NCBI GenBank assembly: GCA_964006375.1
Contig: OZ023264.1
Span: 14,952,225-15,016,224, forward strand
Direction of reading: 5' to 3'
Source of the DNA: Tillus elongatus
Lineage: Eukaryota > Arthropoda > Insecta > Coleoptera > Cleridae
DNA: 64,000 nucleotides
The translations under genes and the position numbers were made by a program. This document shows, piece by piece, positions 18,870-29,916 of the stretch (its first letter is position 1; each line of letters starts with the position of its first letter). A model generated the notes under the pieces. It saw only the letters and a program-made list of their open reading frames with translations, made no database searches and was not told where the DNA came from.

Positions 18870-18875
18870 TTTATT
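18870..18875 (-). terminator. Putative polyadenylation signal of the transposase gene
   Basis: AATAAA on the minus strand, about 36 bases beyond the stop codon at 18911-18913. The position is suitable, but the AT-rich context makes a chance match possible. Confidence 0.45.
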
Positions 18876-18910
18876 AGAAAATAAAAAATTTCTTTGATTT
18901 ACATTTTACC

Positions 18911-21460
18911 TTAAATCTTTACATTTACTGGAATGATGCAACAACAAGTTCCTTTGTCACATAATTTGTTTTCAGCGTTTGACATGTGAGGTAATGCATC
19001 ATAGTAGCTGTGAACTTGTCGTGGAAGCACGGATTTCATTTCCTGTAGATGCTTAAATTTGACTGCTTGGAGTGGAATTTTGTTTTCATATAAGCATCTG
19101 ACTGTAGTCTCACTTGATATATTTTTCAACCTTCTAGGGAGATTTGAAAAATCTTCGTTGAAGTCTAATTTTACCTGAATATTTCCATCAGGTGTATATT
19201 TTATACATTTGAGATTAGTTACAACTGGGTCACCTTTCTTTTGTCCAGGTCTGATGGATGTTACGAACTTCAAATCACTGAATTTCTTGAAAAAAGTATG
19301 TTCTAGATATTGCACTTTGAATGGTGCTGGATGAATTCTTGCTGTTCTGCAAGCTTCAATGTAGGCAACTGGAGAATAAATCTCACGATTTTTTATTTTT
19401 CTTTCAATGCAACTATGCATAGCGTCACACTCCATCTGGGTGTGTCCCTTTTCTAAAAATTTTTGAGTAATAACGATACCTAATTTCTTTGAAATCAGAA
19501 GAAGTGTGTTAGCCATGATAGTGTTCCGGTTTTGGTATGTACAACCGTCACTATATATAATAATATTGTTACCATTCTCCACCTCATTTATAATAAAGTT
19601 ATACAGAATGCTTGCGAATTCATCAGCATTCAGTTCCCCCTCAGTTTCGTCCCACAAATAACAGTAGCCAGCCCCTGTTTTCAGATCATACAAAGTAAAG
19701 TTGTGCACTTTTAGTTTAGTGCGATAGTATAGCGCCGACGCTTTTAGGGATGGGCAAAGTAAAACGGCCTGTAAGTCCATTGTGAATACTGATGTATTAT
19801 TGTCATCGCTAGTCTTATCGCTCTCTTTTTGCTTTCTTGCCTCATCTTTTCTTCTAATGTGCTCTTTAAATTCTTCTTCTGATACATTTCCGCTTTTATA
19901 AGCACAGCAAGTGTCGCACTGGTCTTTTTTGGGGCTAAACAATGCTAAGTTGAACTCATCAAAAACAGAGTAGAAAGTAAAAATGGATGTTACAGGGTTA
20001 TCTTTGTTTAGAGATTTACAGAAATCTTTATATAGCCGGAACAGTTCTGCCTTTGATTGCCACCTAGGCTCAAGATAAAGTTTTGTTGAACTCTTCCGAC
20101 AATAATGAGATTCAAGCTTAGGCAGGCTTTCAAAAAAATCTGATAAAAGTTTTCTAACTCTGTCGGTCTGAGGTCTCCTTGGTGAGACTTCTTTTCCATT
20201 GCTTTTTTTATGTGTTCTTGCGTTCTGTGCATTGTTTTCAGAATCATTTTGTTCTGGTAACTTTGATACCCAATCATGTACCGCCCACTCTCCAATGCTG
20301 AGTGTAGATAGGAACATCCTTTTGCATACTTTAACACGCTCGCCAGCTTCATCCGGTTTCAAATAGTAGACAAAAGAATAATGGCGCCGTGAAGCTCCTG
20401 CAGCTTCAACTGTTCGCTGTGCCACAGGTCTCTTGTCAACTAAGCCGTTTATGAAAACTTGTTTCTCACCATGGTTCAACCTATAAAATTGTTTGAAGAT
20501 CTTCTCTCTCATACTGTCAACAATCTCTGCACAGCCAAAGCCTCTCAAGTTTTTTTCCACACATGAACAACGGCTCTTCATGATTTTTTTTGGCCTCTTC
20601 ACATCGAAAACAGCTTTACCTGCTTCAGTTTTACGTCTACCAAAATACTCTAGTCCTTGAGACCTCTTTAGTTTATTATCATTTGCGATCCACGATTCTT
20701 TGTTGCCTTTTCCTCTTTTAGCTCTTTTACGTTGGGAGGAAATTTCCTTGCTATAAGTATGGTCTTCAGGCACATCACTTTCATCTCCCGAGGGTATGTA
20801 ATCCTCATCTTCATGATTAACTCTTTCGGGCACTCTGTCAATTTCTCCTACGTTCGCAATATTAGTTTCCATTAGAGTCACACTGTTTTCAACATCAACT
20901 ACAGGCAGAGTATCTAGGTCTAAGTAGTTTGCAACTAAGTTTGAGTTCTAAGTTGACAATAAACTATTTTCTTTGAAATTGCTTTCAGCTTTCGGCTGTT
21001 CTGGGATTTCATCGAATATAATACAGTTGGTTAGGTCTGTTAAAATGCCGGGGTTACCATCATTCGGTTCCAAGACAAAGCTGTTGTCATCTTCATTTGG
21101 AACTAAAATGTAATTAGATATGGTTGGAACTATGTTGTCATCTGTATGTTTAGGAAGAGTGGAATCCTCAGTGGAAGTAACATCTTCAATGTAGGTAGCT
21201 TGATTTGTATCTGATATATCAATGAATTTTTTGCCATCTGTAATGAATGAATTCAGTAAAAACAGAACGTTTTGTTACCAATAATATAAATTACTATCAA
21301 GTACTAGTATAGTATTACATAGAAAACATGTGCCCCTACATTAAACATTATGTTCCATGATAATTCATCACTTACCTTTTTTTCTCACATCTCTGTTAGA
21401 ACGTGATGCTTGGTTCAAAGCCAACTCTAATATCAATTTAGTTCGACTGAATTGACTCAT
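18911..21460 (-). CDS. Putative DDE-type transposase, two exons, one in-frame TAG
   Basis: Exon 1 is 21460-21376 (ATG, 28 codons plus 1 nt) and exon 2 is 21237-18911. The splice joins in frame to give 803 codons. A TAG at 20948-20950 (codon 125) is the only break; the uninterrupted downstream ORF from Met 20881 is 656 aa. The N-terminus is acidic (EDEDYIPSGDESDVPEDHTY), followed by a Lys/Arg-rich stretch and a Cys-rich patch (SRCSCVEKN). A CDTCCAY motif is near residue 322 of the 656-aa form. The catalytic-like block is SVFTMDLQ (D369), IIIYSDGCTYQNRN (D445) and EKGHTQMECDAMHS (E484 or D486), consistent with an RNase H-fold DDE/D triad. I recognise it as a family of uncharacterised insect proteins, perhaps related to DUF7869. 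The terminal repeats support transposase, but no experimental function is known to me. Confidence 0.8.
21238..21375 (-). other. Predicted 138-bp intron of the transposase gene
   Basis: On the minus strand the donor is AAAAAAAG|GTAAGTG at 21376/21375 and the acceptor is TTCATTCATTACAG|ATGGC at 21238/21237. Removing it keeps one frame from the ATG at 21460 into the long exon (phase 1). The upstream TTTTCAG near 21470 could be another acceptor, so a 5' UTR intron is possible. Confidence 0.7.
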
Positions 21461-21596
21461 AATTTCGCTCTCTGAAAAGATATCAATCATACATAATAGG
21501 TTTTGAACTGTTATACATGCCTCGAGATCGCTTATTAGGTTTTATTTTATCAACAACTAAAATATTTCGTTTGCTATTATATTGGCGTTTGCAAAG

Positions 21597-22093
21597 AAAA
21601 CCTCGTAATTCAAGGCTGAAGGCTATTGGTGCATATAGATACCCCAATATCAACACACGCATGATAAGTATGAATACCACGTATATTTGAATTAAGAGGT
21701 TTTCATTCTTAGTCAGTCGGACCTAACCTCAAATACAAGGTTTTCACATTCAGTCTTAATGTTTTGGTGGTACAATTACAAGGAATGGTAACTAATATCA
21801 CAACTGAAAGACAAACCAATATAAATATACTTACTTAGTAATATTACTTGTATGCTTTAGCTGCAAAAAACACCTCAAAAATCACTGAAACACCTGCAGA
21901 AAAGTTCACAAGTTATACGTGGTTTTCTCACTTGACTCAGTTGCCTAGCGATATACGTGGTTTCTATTTTCGTCTCTAGAGGGCAGCACGCAAGTCATTA
22001 TTTTATAACGGCTTGCGAATAGATGAGATACAAGGTTTTCTATACAATAATGCAATAAAATAATTTTAGATTTTTTTTGAGATACGAGGTTTT
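21597..22093. promoter_or_regulatory. Right subterminal motif array
   Basis: Copies of TACGTGGTTTT, TACAAGGTTTT or TACGAGGTTTT lie at 21734-21744, 21916-21926, 21954-21963, 22029-22039 and 22083-22093, with inverted or partial copies at 21597-21607 and 21676-21683. GAGGTTTTCATTCTTAG near 21698 repeats part of the terminal repeat. The array also overlaps the expected promoter region of the transposase gene. Confidence 0.65.
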
Positions 22094-22106
22094 CATTCTA
22101 AGCCGA

Positions 22107-22109
<3 letters not shown>
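22079..22109 (-). repeat. Right terminal inverted repeat of the DNA transposon
   Basis: Inverted partner of 18226-18256, followed at once by ATATAT of the host (TA)n tract (22110-22170). Confidence 0.88.
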
Positions 22110-22175
<66 letters not shown>

Positions 22176-22633
22176 TGATAACTCGAAAAATAATTAACCG
22201 ATTTCAATAAAACTCGGCAAGTGCCTTTCTTTTAATAAGGGCTTGGATGAGTTCGTTAGCCAGGAAAATCAGACGGGGTTTTCCGGGAAAATTTTGAGTT
22301 TTATTTCAAAAAAAAATTTTTTTCTCCGAAAATAACAAAGCTGTTTTAATGAAATTTACATGTATTGCCTTGGGATAGACCTTACTAAGTAACAAAATTT
22401 AACTTTCTCAATTTATCAAAAATTGAGTTATTAAAATTTTATATTTTCTTTCAAAAAATTTTTTTTCTCCAAAATTTACAGTTATTTTAATGAAATTTGG
22501 TGGATATCTTGTCCTAAGAAAGACCTTACTACATACCAAAATTAAATTTTCTAAGTTTATAGAAAAATTTGTTATTCAAATTTGAAGCATTTAATAAAAA
22601 TTCACTACCATAACGCACTTGCTGCGTCCAGAG

Positions 22634-23340
22634 TTTTTAAATTTAGTACCTACGCTGCTTTTATATAGGTTTTATTATGTATCAACACTGAAGATTCTAG
22701 TTTAATGGGAAATTGAATTATTACCATTTGGAATGCTTTTACGCAAATTCGCTACCATAACGCACTTGCTGCACCTAAACCCTTTTCAACATTAATTTAC
22801 TATTGCTGTATCCACACTCTTTGAAAATGAAATAAATAAATATAAGTAATACAAAATTTCGAAATTAAAATTTTGATAATTTACACTGAACAAATGTTGA
22901 TAGGTACATAACTAGTTATATAACTCCTGCATGATATTATGTAGCTTCATTTACCTCAAATTTCTCACATACGACATGAAAAGTAAATAATAATGAAAGT
23001 TCACTAGAAACTAAAAGTAAACAGTAGGTACATTATTCTAAGATTCTAAGGTATTAGCTGAGTCTTATTATTTGTTTATGACGTCTGTAAACAAAGAAGA
23101 AGAAGATAACGTCGAATTCGACTCACCCACCATCAGTTTGCAAACTAACAAATAACAATGACAAATTCCTAACTGACCTCGGCAGAAAATAAGTAGGAGA
23201 GGGCGATGGGTTTTAAATACCTTGAAGAATGGAAAGCTTAATATTTATACATAATAAAATGTAGTTCTAGATTGGCTTTAAACAAATTGAATCACTTTCA
23301 TTAAATTTTTTATTTATTACTATATATTTTTCTGATATCT
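22634..23340. other. No gene; decayed repeat ends
   Basis: Holds a worn Helitron-like 5' end (CGCACTTGCTGCAC at about 22765) and the unoccupied counterpart (22689-22720) of the LINE target at 13446/16153. The remainder is AT-rich with no coding similarity. Confidence 0.45.
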
Positions 23341-23346
23341 TCAAAG

Positions 23347-24233
23347 GTTCAGCTTTAGCCCCTACTTTGTTTCTTCTCCACATCAATGACCTTCTCTCTA
23401 GCAAATCCAACCCAGTTCACAGTTACGCGGACGACAGCACCCTTCACTCAAATATACAATATTCTAAGCCTGTCTCTTTAGCCCAATTAGATGAGGATTG
23501 CAGACTCATGGAGGGTTCTGTCTCCGTGGATCTCCAAAAAATATTAGACTGGGGAAGTAGAAATCTTGTACAATTCAACTCCACCAAATCTCAGTCTTGC
23601 TTTCTTTCTCATAAAAGATACACCAGCTTTAGACCCATCACAATGGACAACCAAGATATTTAAAGTAATGAGTCATTTTCACTTGTTGGCATTTCTGTGG
23701 ATATAAATCTCAATTGGCACCAACATGTCACATCAATTGCAGAAGCGGCTGCTAAGAAATTAGATTTCCTCCTCCGGGCTCGCAAATACTTTTCACCAGC
23801 TAATCTCTATACCTTATATATTTCACAAATAAGACCAAACCTCGAATATTTCTCCCACATCTGGGATGCTGCTGCCGCTTCTACACTAGTTATCCTGGAC
23901 GCCATTCAGAAGAGAGCTATACGTCTCATCGGTGACCCTACCCTCACCCAAAAGCTGTCATCCCCTGCCCACCGACGTGCCGTTGGTGACCTCTCTCTCT
24001 CTTTTATAGATATCTGCACGGGCAGTGCTCAGAGGAGCTTTCTTCCATAGTTCCTCCACCTGCTGCCCCCAACAGATCTACCAGGGGAACAGAGCGAATG
24101 CACCCTTTTACTGTTAAGGTCACCAGACATAGAACATCTTGTTATGCCTGCTCTTTTGTCCCGAGGACTTCCAAGTTGTGGAATTCCTTGCCGGCACCGA
24201 ACCTCCAAACCTTCAAGTCCAGAATTAACAAGT
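23347..24233 (+). pseudogene. Jockey/CR1-like LINE ORF2 fragment, copy a
   Basis: Starts within the RT palm (GSALAPTLF, LHINDLL) and includes SYADDSTLHSN, then a TAA after NQDI at about 23660. The same frame continues in NLNWHQHVTSIAEAAAKKLD, RKYFSPANLYTLYISQIRPN and AIQKRAIRLIGD. The 3' end is cut at 24233, where a Helitron-like tail begins mid-sequence (AGAATTAACAAG|TTTTTTGAG). It is closely related to the copies at 25636-27705 and 34752-36060. Endonuclease and RT N-terminus are missing. Confidence 0.88.
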
Positions 24234-24348
24234 TTTTTGAGTTATCGGTTTGATTAGGGGCCCTAATTTGCGGTCATTTGAAAAAACTTTCAAAAAATCT
24301 TACCATCGATGCCTCTCTATTACTGAATTTTCTTAATGAAAATTCACT
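24234..24348 (+). repeat. Helitron-like repeat tail lacking its (TA)n tract
   Basis: TTTTGAGTTATCGGTTTGAT runs directly into the tail (GGGGCCCTAATTTGCGGTC) and the palindrome (TGAATTTTC...GAAAATTCACT). The (TA)n normally found between them is gone, a natural deletion variant. Confidence 0.65.
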
Positions 24349-25520
24349 AAAAGTGTTAAAAAACTTTTGTGTCAAACATCTGTTATACAGGGTGTTTCTA
24401 AAAAGTTATAACCTCTATTCCATACATATTGGGTGCCCTGCATACATTTCATTTAAAAACTGTACCCATAAACGACGAACTTACTTTATTTAATCGTTGA
24501 CTCACCCTTTATGTATTTGCTTACTATATTAGTGACGTCACAGTTTAAACATGATGCTAGCTTTATACCGATTCACCTAATTATTTAAGTTTTAAATGCT
24601 GTTTGAAGCTATCTAGTTCTTTTTCTTTAATGAAATATATACACAATTGGATCAATACTATGCTATAAATAAACATTTTAAAACACTCTTCAAAAAGATC
24701 CAAATACACTACTCTTAAGTGCATAAAATCTTTTTATTTTCGACCTTTTTACAACCCGCCACTGACAGAATTCATTAATTAAACCCAGCATATCAGAGCC
24801 GCCATCACGTCCGCGGTTTCTTCATTTATTTGACGGCTCCACAAGATCTCAGTATGCAGAAGGAATAAGTCCTTTCAGTGAGTGGCGTCAAATCTATTAC
24901 ATTAAATAGATGAGGAGAGTAAAGTGGCTACCGGGCTTACTATCCAGTTACCGGTTACCGGTGACCGATGATTGCTGCTGAATCATCTTCAGATGGAGCA
25001 TCATTAAACAGCATGACTTGGTGTGTTAACAACAGATCTTCTTCTTGTCACCTCCTTCTCTACCTGTCGACACCTCGCCGACGATGTGCTATCAAGGATT
25101 TCCGTTCTTTCTTTGATATGACTTGCCACCAGCTCCTCCATGTCTCTAGATGGATAAGAGGTTATGATAAAGCAGGTGTAAGCTATGTACACTTCGTTAT
25201 TATTATTAATTCTTTTTACGGTCAATAGTTATCAGTGTTTGGCAGCGTCATCTAAAAAAGTAGCCAACTAATAATTTAATAACTTTTGGGTAGCTGGAAG
25301 GTAAATACCTTTTAAATAAAAAGTCAGAACGCAGCAAGTGAGTTATACCTAGTTGATTTTCAGGCAACTCACCTTATCTCCTAAGCATATCATTTGACAT
25401 GCTTAATTTTATCTATGTTAATTTAGCCCGTGGATGATGCAAAACCTTCCAGTGCCATCCCTTTCTCTGCACACACATACACATACACGAACACATGTTA
25501 AATTTGTGTTTTGTGTTTTA
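24349..25520. other. No gene; possible mariner end and worn repeat end
   Basis: TATACAGGGTGTTTCTAAAA at about 24386 has the form of a mariner-like terminus beside TA, but no transposase or matching second end was found. GAACGCAGCAAGTGAGTTAT at about 25328 is a worn Helitron-like 5' end. The rest shows nothing recognisable. Confidence 0.4.
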
Positions 25521-25633
25521 GTGAATTTTCATTAAGAAAATTCGCTAATAATCGATGGTAAGACTTTTGGAAAATTTCTTTAAATGAGCGCGAATTAGGT
25601 CCCCTAGAATCAAAATCCAAGGTCAGTTAAAAA
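25521..25633 (-). repeat. Helitron-like repeat, 3' tail only, reverse
   Basis: The palindrome AGTGAATTTTCATTAAGAAAATTCGCT is interrupted by a few mismatches, and the tail reads ATGAGCGCGAATTAGGTCCC. It abuts the 5' end of a LINE copy at about 25636, so LINE sequence takes the place where the (TA)n and body should be. Confidence 0.65.
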
Positions 25634-25635
25634 GT

Positions 25636-27336
25636 TTATGGTATGGAATTATTTGTTCCACGTACACAGAAAACCTCTTCAGCCACTCAAAAGCCCTGGT
25701 TCCCTAAATCTTGTGACAAGGCCAGACTTGAAAAGGTCAAAGCTCACAAAACGCTTCTACACAATCCCAGTCAAGAAAACAGTCAAGCATTTAACGCCGC
25801 AAGAAACCGCTATGTCTGCATTCTTTCTGAGACAAAAAACTCGTTTAATAACCACATCAAAAACAAAGTCTTCTTAAGCTCCAAGTGCAGCAAACCCTTC
25901 TGGATTCTTGTTAAATCTATTGGGAATAATTTCTGCAACAGCACGTTCCCACCTCTTGTTTCAGGGAAATGAAATTGTTTCTACCACCCTGGGCAAGGCT
26001 GATCTTTTTGCCTCGTTGTTCGCCGGTAATTCTACTCTCAACCCACCTCCAAATGTCCAACCACCAACAGTCCACAATGTCGCGCATAAAATGACGGATA
26101 TTATTTTCAAAACTAAAAAGGTACGAAAGATGCTCTCTTCTCTTAATACCAGGAAAGCCTGTGGCCTTGACGAGATCCCAGCAATTGTTCTAAAAAAATG
26201 CACACCAGAACTTGCTCCTGAACTGATTCGTCTGTTTCAGACATCTTACAATAGAGGCATATTCTCTAGTAACTGGAAAACTGCTCGAGTACAACCCGTC
26301 CCCAAGAAAGGATCCAAAGCGCTTCGTAGCAACTACATGCCTATTTCTCTCCTTTCAGTCATCTCAAAGTGATGGAAAGGTATATAAACACTGAATTAGT
26401 AAATTTTCTTGAAAAACACAGTCTAATCCACAACAGGCAGTATGGATTCCGTCAGCGTAAATCAACTGCTGACCTCCTTTCCTTTGTCATCCATTCTTGG
26501 AACAAGTCTATGGAACTACACGGTGAATCCTAGATTGTCGCTCTAGGCATATCCAAAGCACTCGACCAGGTCTGGCACGCGGCGCTGCTTAATAAACTTC
26601 CGGCTTATGGCCTACCACCTAAAAACCGGAGCATTTCTGTTGTTGTGGATGGCCATTCCTGTAAACTATATCCAATTAATGCAGGAGTTCCTCAAGGTTC
26701 AGCTTTAGCCCCTACTTTGTTTCCTCTCCACATCAATGGCCTCCTTTCTAGCATATTCAACCCAGTTCACAGTTACTCGGACGACAGAACCCTCTACTCA
26801 AATATACAATATTCCAAGCCTGTCTCTTTGGCCCAATCAGATGAGGATCGCAGACACATGGAGGATTCTGTCTCCGTGGATCTCCAAAAAATATTAGACT
26901 GGGGAAGTAGAAATCTTGTACAATTCAACCCCACCAAATCTCAGTCTTGCTTTCTTTCTCATAAAAGATACACCAGCCCTAGAACCATCACAATGAACAA
27001 CCAAGTTATTCAAAGTAATGAGTCATTTTCACTTATTGGCATTTCTGTGGATCGAAATCTCAATTGGCACCAACATGTCACATTAATTGCAGAAGCGGCT
27101 GCTAAGAAATTAGGTTTTCTTTCGGGCTCGCAAATAATTTTCACCAGCTAATCTCTAAACCTTATATACTTCACAAATAAGGCCAAACCTCGAATACTGC
27201 TCCCACATCTGGGGTGCTGCTGCCCCTTGTACACCCGGTATCCTGGACTCCATTCAGAAGAGAGCTATACGTTTCATTGGTGGGCCTACCCTCACCCAAA
27301 GGCTGCCATCCCTTGCCCACCGACGTGCCGTTGGTG

Positions 27337-27372
<36 letters not shown>

Positions 27373-27705
27373 TAGATATCTTCACGGGCAGTGCTCATAG
27401 GAGCTTCCTTCCATAGTTCCTCCACCTGCTGCCCGAAACAGATCTACCAGGGGAACAGAGCAAATGCACCCTTTTACTGTCCAGGTCACCAGACATACAA
27501 CATCGTGTTATGTTATCTTTTGCCCCGAGGACTTCCAAGTTGTGGAATTCCTTTCCGGCGCATGTTTTTCCTTCTTCTCCGAACCTCCAAACCTTCAAGT
27601 CCAGAATTAACAAGTTGCCTCTTTCCTCCTTGTCGACACCCACGGTACGATATTATTTAGGCTGTAAGCCCTCGTGGTGTGTTGTTGATATAAAAATAAT
27701 AATAT
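25636..27705 (+). pseudogene. Jockey/CR1-like LINE ORF2, copy b, longest copy
   Basis: Begins in the linker after the endonuclease (TQKPWFPKSCDKARLEKVKA), then KVRKMLSSLNTRKACGLDEIPA, VQPVPKKGSKALRSNY and a stop at about 26370. A broken stretch follows, then 26645-27151 (NAGVPQGSALAPTLFPLHIN, SYSDDRTLYSN, NLNWHQHVTLIAEAAAKKLG). The RT active site reads YSDD in place of YADD. A (CT)n run at 27340-27368 has expanded inside the coding part. The 3' UTR ends GCCCTCGTGGTGTGTTGTTG followed by an A/AAT-rich tail at about 27700. Several frame breaks make it inactive. Confidence 0.9.
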
Positions 27706-27947
27706 ATGTGCTGCCATCTAATATCTACATCATCAAATATGTGAGGTCTGGGCGGTTTAATTTGAAAAAAGCTTTAAAAAGTCACTGTCTCAAGGTACAC
27801 TCTGTCCCAAGGTACACCCTTCTCCTCTACATGCAATCGTTAAATTAAACGTAATCAATTAAAGCTATGGAAGAACGTACGGAATTAACGGTACAGTATT
27901 TTTTCAATTTTTTTCAATTTCATTTAAATATCATATCAAACCCATGT

Positions 27948-28246
27948 TGTCTGTTGTTGTCTGTTGTTGTTTCTTTAACGTCGGCCTATTTCCGCGACTA
28001 TGGCCAATCACCGACGACAGGGAGCAGTTTCACCTCACTATCCTGAAAATTTTGCCGAACCCCTGCCTTTCTGTGAGGAGGGTAGGGATCTTTAACGTGC
28101 CCAACATTTACGCCCCCTCCGAAGGGCGGAACATGCAGACATTTAACTTGCTCAAATACAATGCCAGAACCCCGGTTGATGTTAATATTACAGTTTGTAC
28201 TGAAAAAGTTAAAGGAGTACCCTGGGATCGAACCCAGTACCATTCG
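27948..28246 (-). mobile_element. SINE family 1, 5'-truncated copy
   Basis: Reverse orientation, flanked by a perfect 13-bp duplication ATCAAACCCATGT (27935-27947 and 28247-28259). The B box is kept (GGTTCGATCC on the minus strand); the A box is lost. The 3' end has the GGCCGACGTTAAAGAAAC block. Confidence 0.9.
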
Positions 28247-28439
28247 ATCAAACCCATGTAATTAATTTATTTGAATGTTAATTTAATTAAACCTGCCAAT
28301 ATTTTTGTTTGATTGTTAAATCTCTCCTATAAGGGGTTTTAGAAGCCTCGAATTATTATAGGTAATAAAGTTTATCTAAAAATAATTACGCTTTTCATTT
28401 AGGGCCGTCCTATAAATAGCAGGCACCCCTGATGACAAT

Positions 28440-28855
28440 TCTTGACTATTTTTAAACAAAAATCTCACGGTGCAAAATATAAACGGCGACAAGCTACATT
28501 TGTTTGCCTGCAACAACAATATGACAGCCATCTCAGGATATGTGGTTGGAGTCCTAAATGCATTTGATGGTTCGAACACAAAGCTAGAAGATTATCTAAG
28601 TTTTAGCTTTAAATGTGGGAAGAAAGGCAGTTTTATCATGTTAATATTGGCAAAGATGATTGATTTTGATTCTCACAGTAGCGATTGGTTAAATTTGCAA
28701 AATTTTAAGGAAGAAATAACATATTTAAAAATAAATGCCGGCATAAATATCCAGCTGTGTATGAAGATATAATATTGTGTTTGTCAGAAGAGAAATGGGG
28801 AAAGAGAAAGAAAAAAAATAAGAAAGTGGAATTTGAAGACTTTATGGCATAGAAT
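28440..28855 (+). pseudogene. Unidentified decayed ORF
   Basis: An ORF at 28470-28772 (100 aa, LHLFACNNNMTAISGYVVGV) appears to continue after a frame change near 28745 with YPAVYEDIILCLSEEKWGKR and a Lys-rich end, stopping at about 28850. An AATAAA at about 29086 could be its polyadenylation site. I do not recognise the protein. A captured gene piece or an unknown retroelement ORF are both possible. Confidence 0.3.
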
Positions 28856-29170
28856 AGTAAATTTTATTATTGTAAATTTATTTTGTTATCTATATATGTG
28901 TACATGATGAGTATATATAATGTGTATATATGGCCCCTATATATGCACGGGGAAGGGGAATAATAGTGGGATTTTTATCTTTGCTGTATACAATCAGTAT
29001 ATTATGATAGTTAAGCTCTTAACGAATATTGGGATATATGTATATATTTTTATTTATTGATTTAGACAATGTATAGTTTATATTGTAAATAAAGTTTTAT
29101 ATATAAAAACATTTATGTACTTATCTTCTTTTGAAACATATGTAAAATTTACTAAATAGACAATATAAAA

Positions 29171-29786
29171 GTGAAAAGAATAGAAAGAAAGATGACAAAA
29201 TGTCCCAAAGTGTTGACTGTTGTACTTATATTGAGAGGATTAAGCTTGATAAATCACCTGAGGATGACTTTCAAGTCCAGCATTGAGCACGAGAAGAAGA
29301 GGAAAGTGTTTTCATGGGTATCACGTCCGCACCACAACATCAAACGCTTGTTATGTATCGTTTATCCTCCATTAAATATTAATTTATCATACACACGAGA
29401 TGAAGATGTCTTTCTTTTGATGCTGTTGGTTTATTTATGGAATGACACAAATGCCTTGTCATTCTCTGAGAACCTTGACACTGAACTTAAAAAATTACTT
29501 TTTAATTGAGAATGTCAAGAGGGCTACGACGAGCATTTTGGCATCCTTTGATTATCTAATTAATATATTAGAATATGAAACTAACTTAAAAGAAAAACTT
29601 TTTTCTACGAGAGCTCTCGTAATCATGACTTTATTGCTTCATCAGTCATTATATTATTATGAAAGTATGTGTCTTTTAAAAATATGTTGTGGCGATTTGG
29701 GTTTTCCAAGTGTACTTATCAGTGCTCATCACAGGTTTCGATCTTCACTTACTACATCCGGTATGTTTTTTTTACAAAAATGTTGA
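29171..29786 (+). pseudogene. Unidentified pair of overlapping ORFs
   Basis: Two ORFs (29171-29509 and 29442-29786) in different frames. The first has a plausible protein-like stretch (NINLSYTRDEDVFLLMLLVY). The second includes LLHQSLYYYESMCLLKICCG. No domain recognised. They may be one gene with a frameshift or chance ORFs. Confidence 0.2.
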
Positions 29787-29916
29787 GTTTTGTTTGATTC
29801 GATTAATTAGAACTTTGGTTATTGGTCCTAAAAGTTAAGAATAACTGTGACTTTAATTAGTTTTTTTTTCACTGCAAGGTTACTTTAGATAATTTGTTAA
29901 GTTTCCTAAAGTTATA

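Larger units (their letters stand above)
18226..22109 (-). mobile_element. 3,884-bp DNA transposon with 31-bp terminal inverted repeats
   Basis: The left end starts CGTCGCCTTAGAAAGAAAAA and the right end (inverted) starts CGTCGGCTTAGAATGAAAAC; 28 of the first 31 bases match. It sits inside a (TA)n tract, so the target duplication cannot be measured but is compatible with TA or ATAT. The inverted paralogous block at 41907-43541 has uninterrupted (TA)n (42370-42471) at the same place, which gives the empty site. Inside are a single spliced gene on the minus strand (18911-21460) and subterminal arrays of TACGWGGTTTT-like motifs at both ends. No second gene is seen. The superfamily is unassigned; Sola-like is one possibility. 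Confidence 0.88.

Noticed and set aside
22689..22720. An additional SINE or LINE end
   Set aside because: The sequence is better explained as the unoccupied relative of the LINE target at 13446/16153.
24383..24530. A complete small mariner-derived MITE from TACAGGGTGTTTC to TTGACTCACCCTTTATG
   Set aside because: Only the AGGGTG core agrees between the two ends, so the pairing is not supported.
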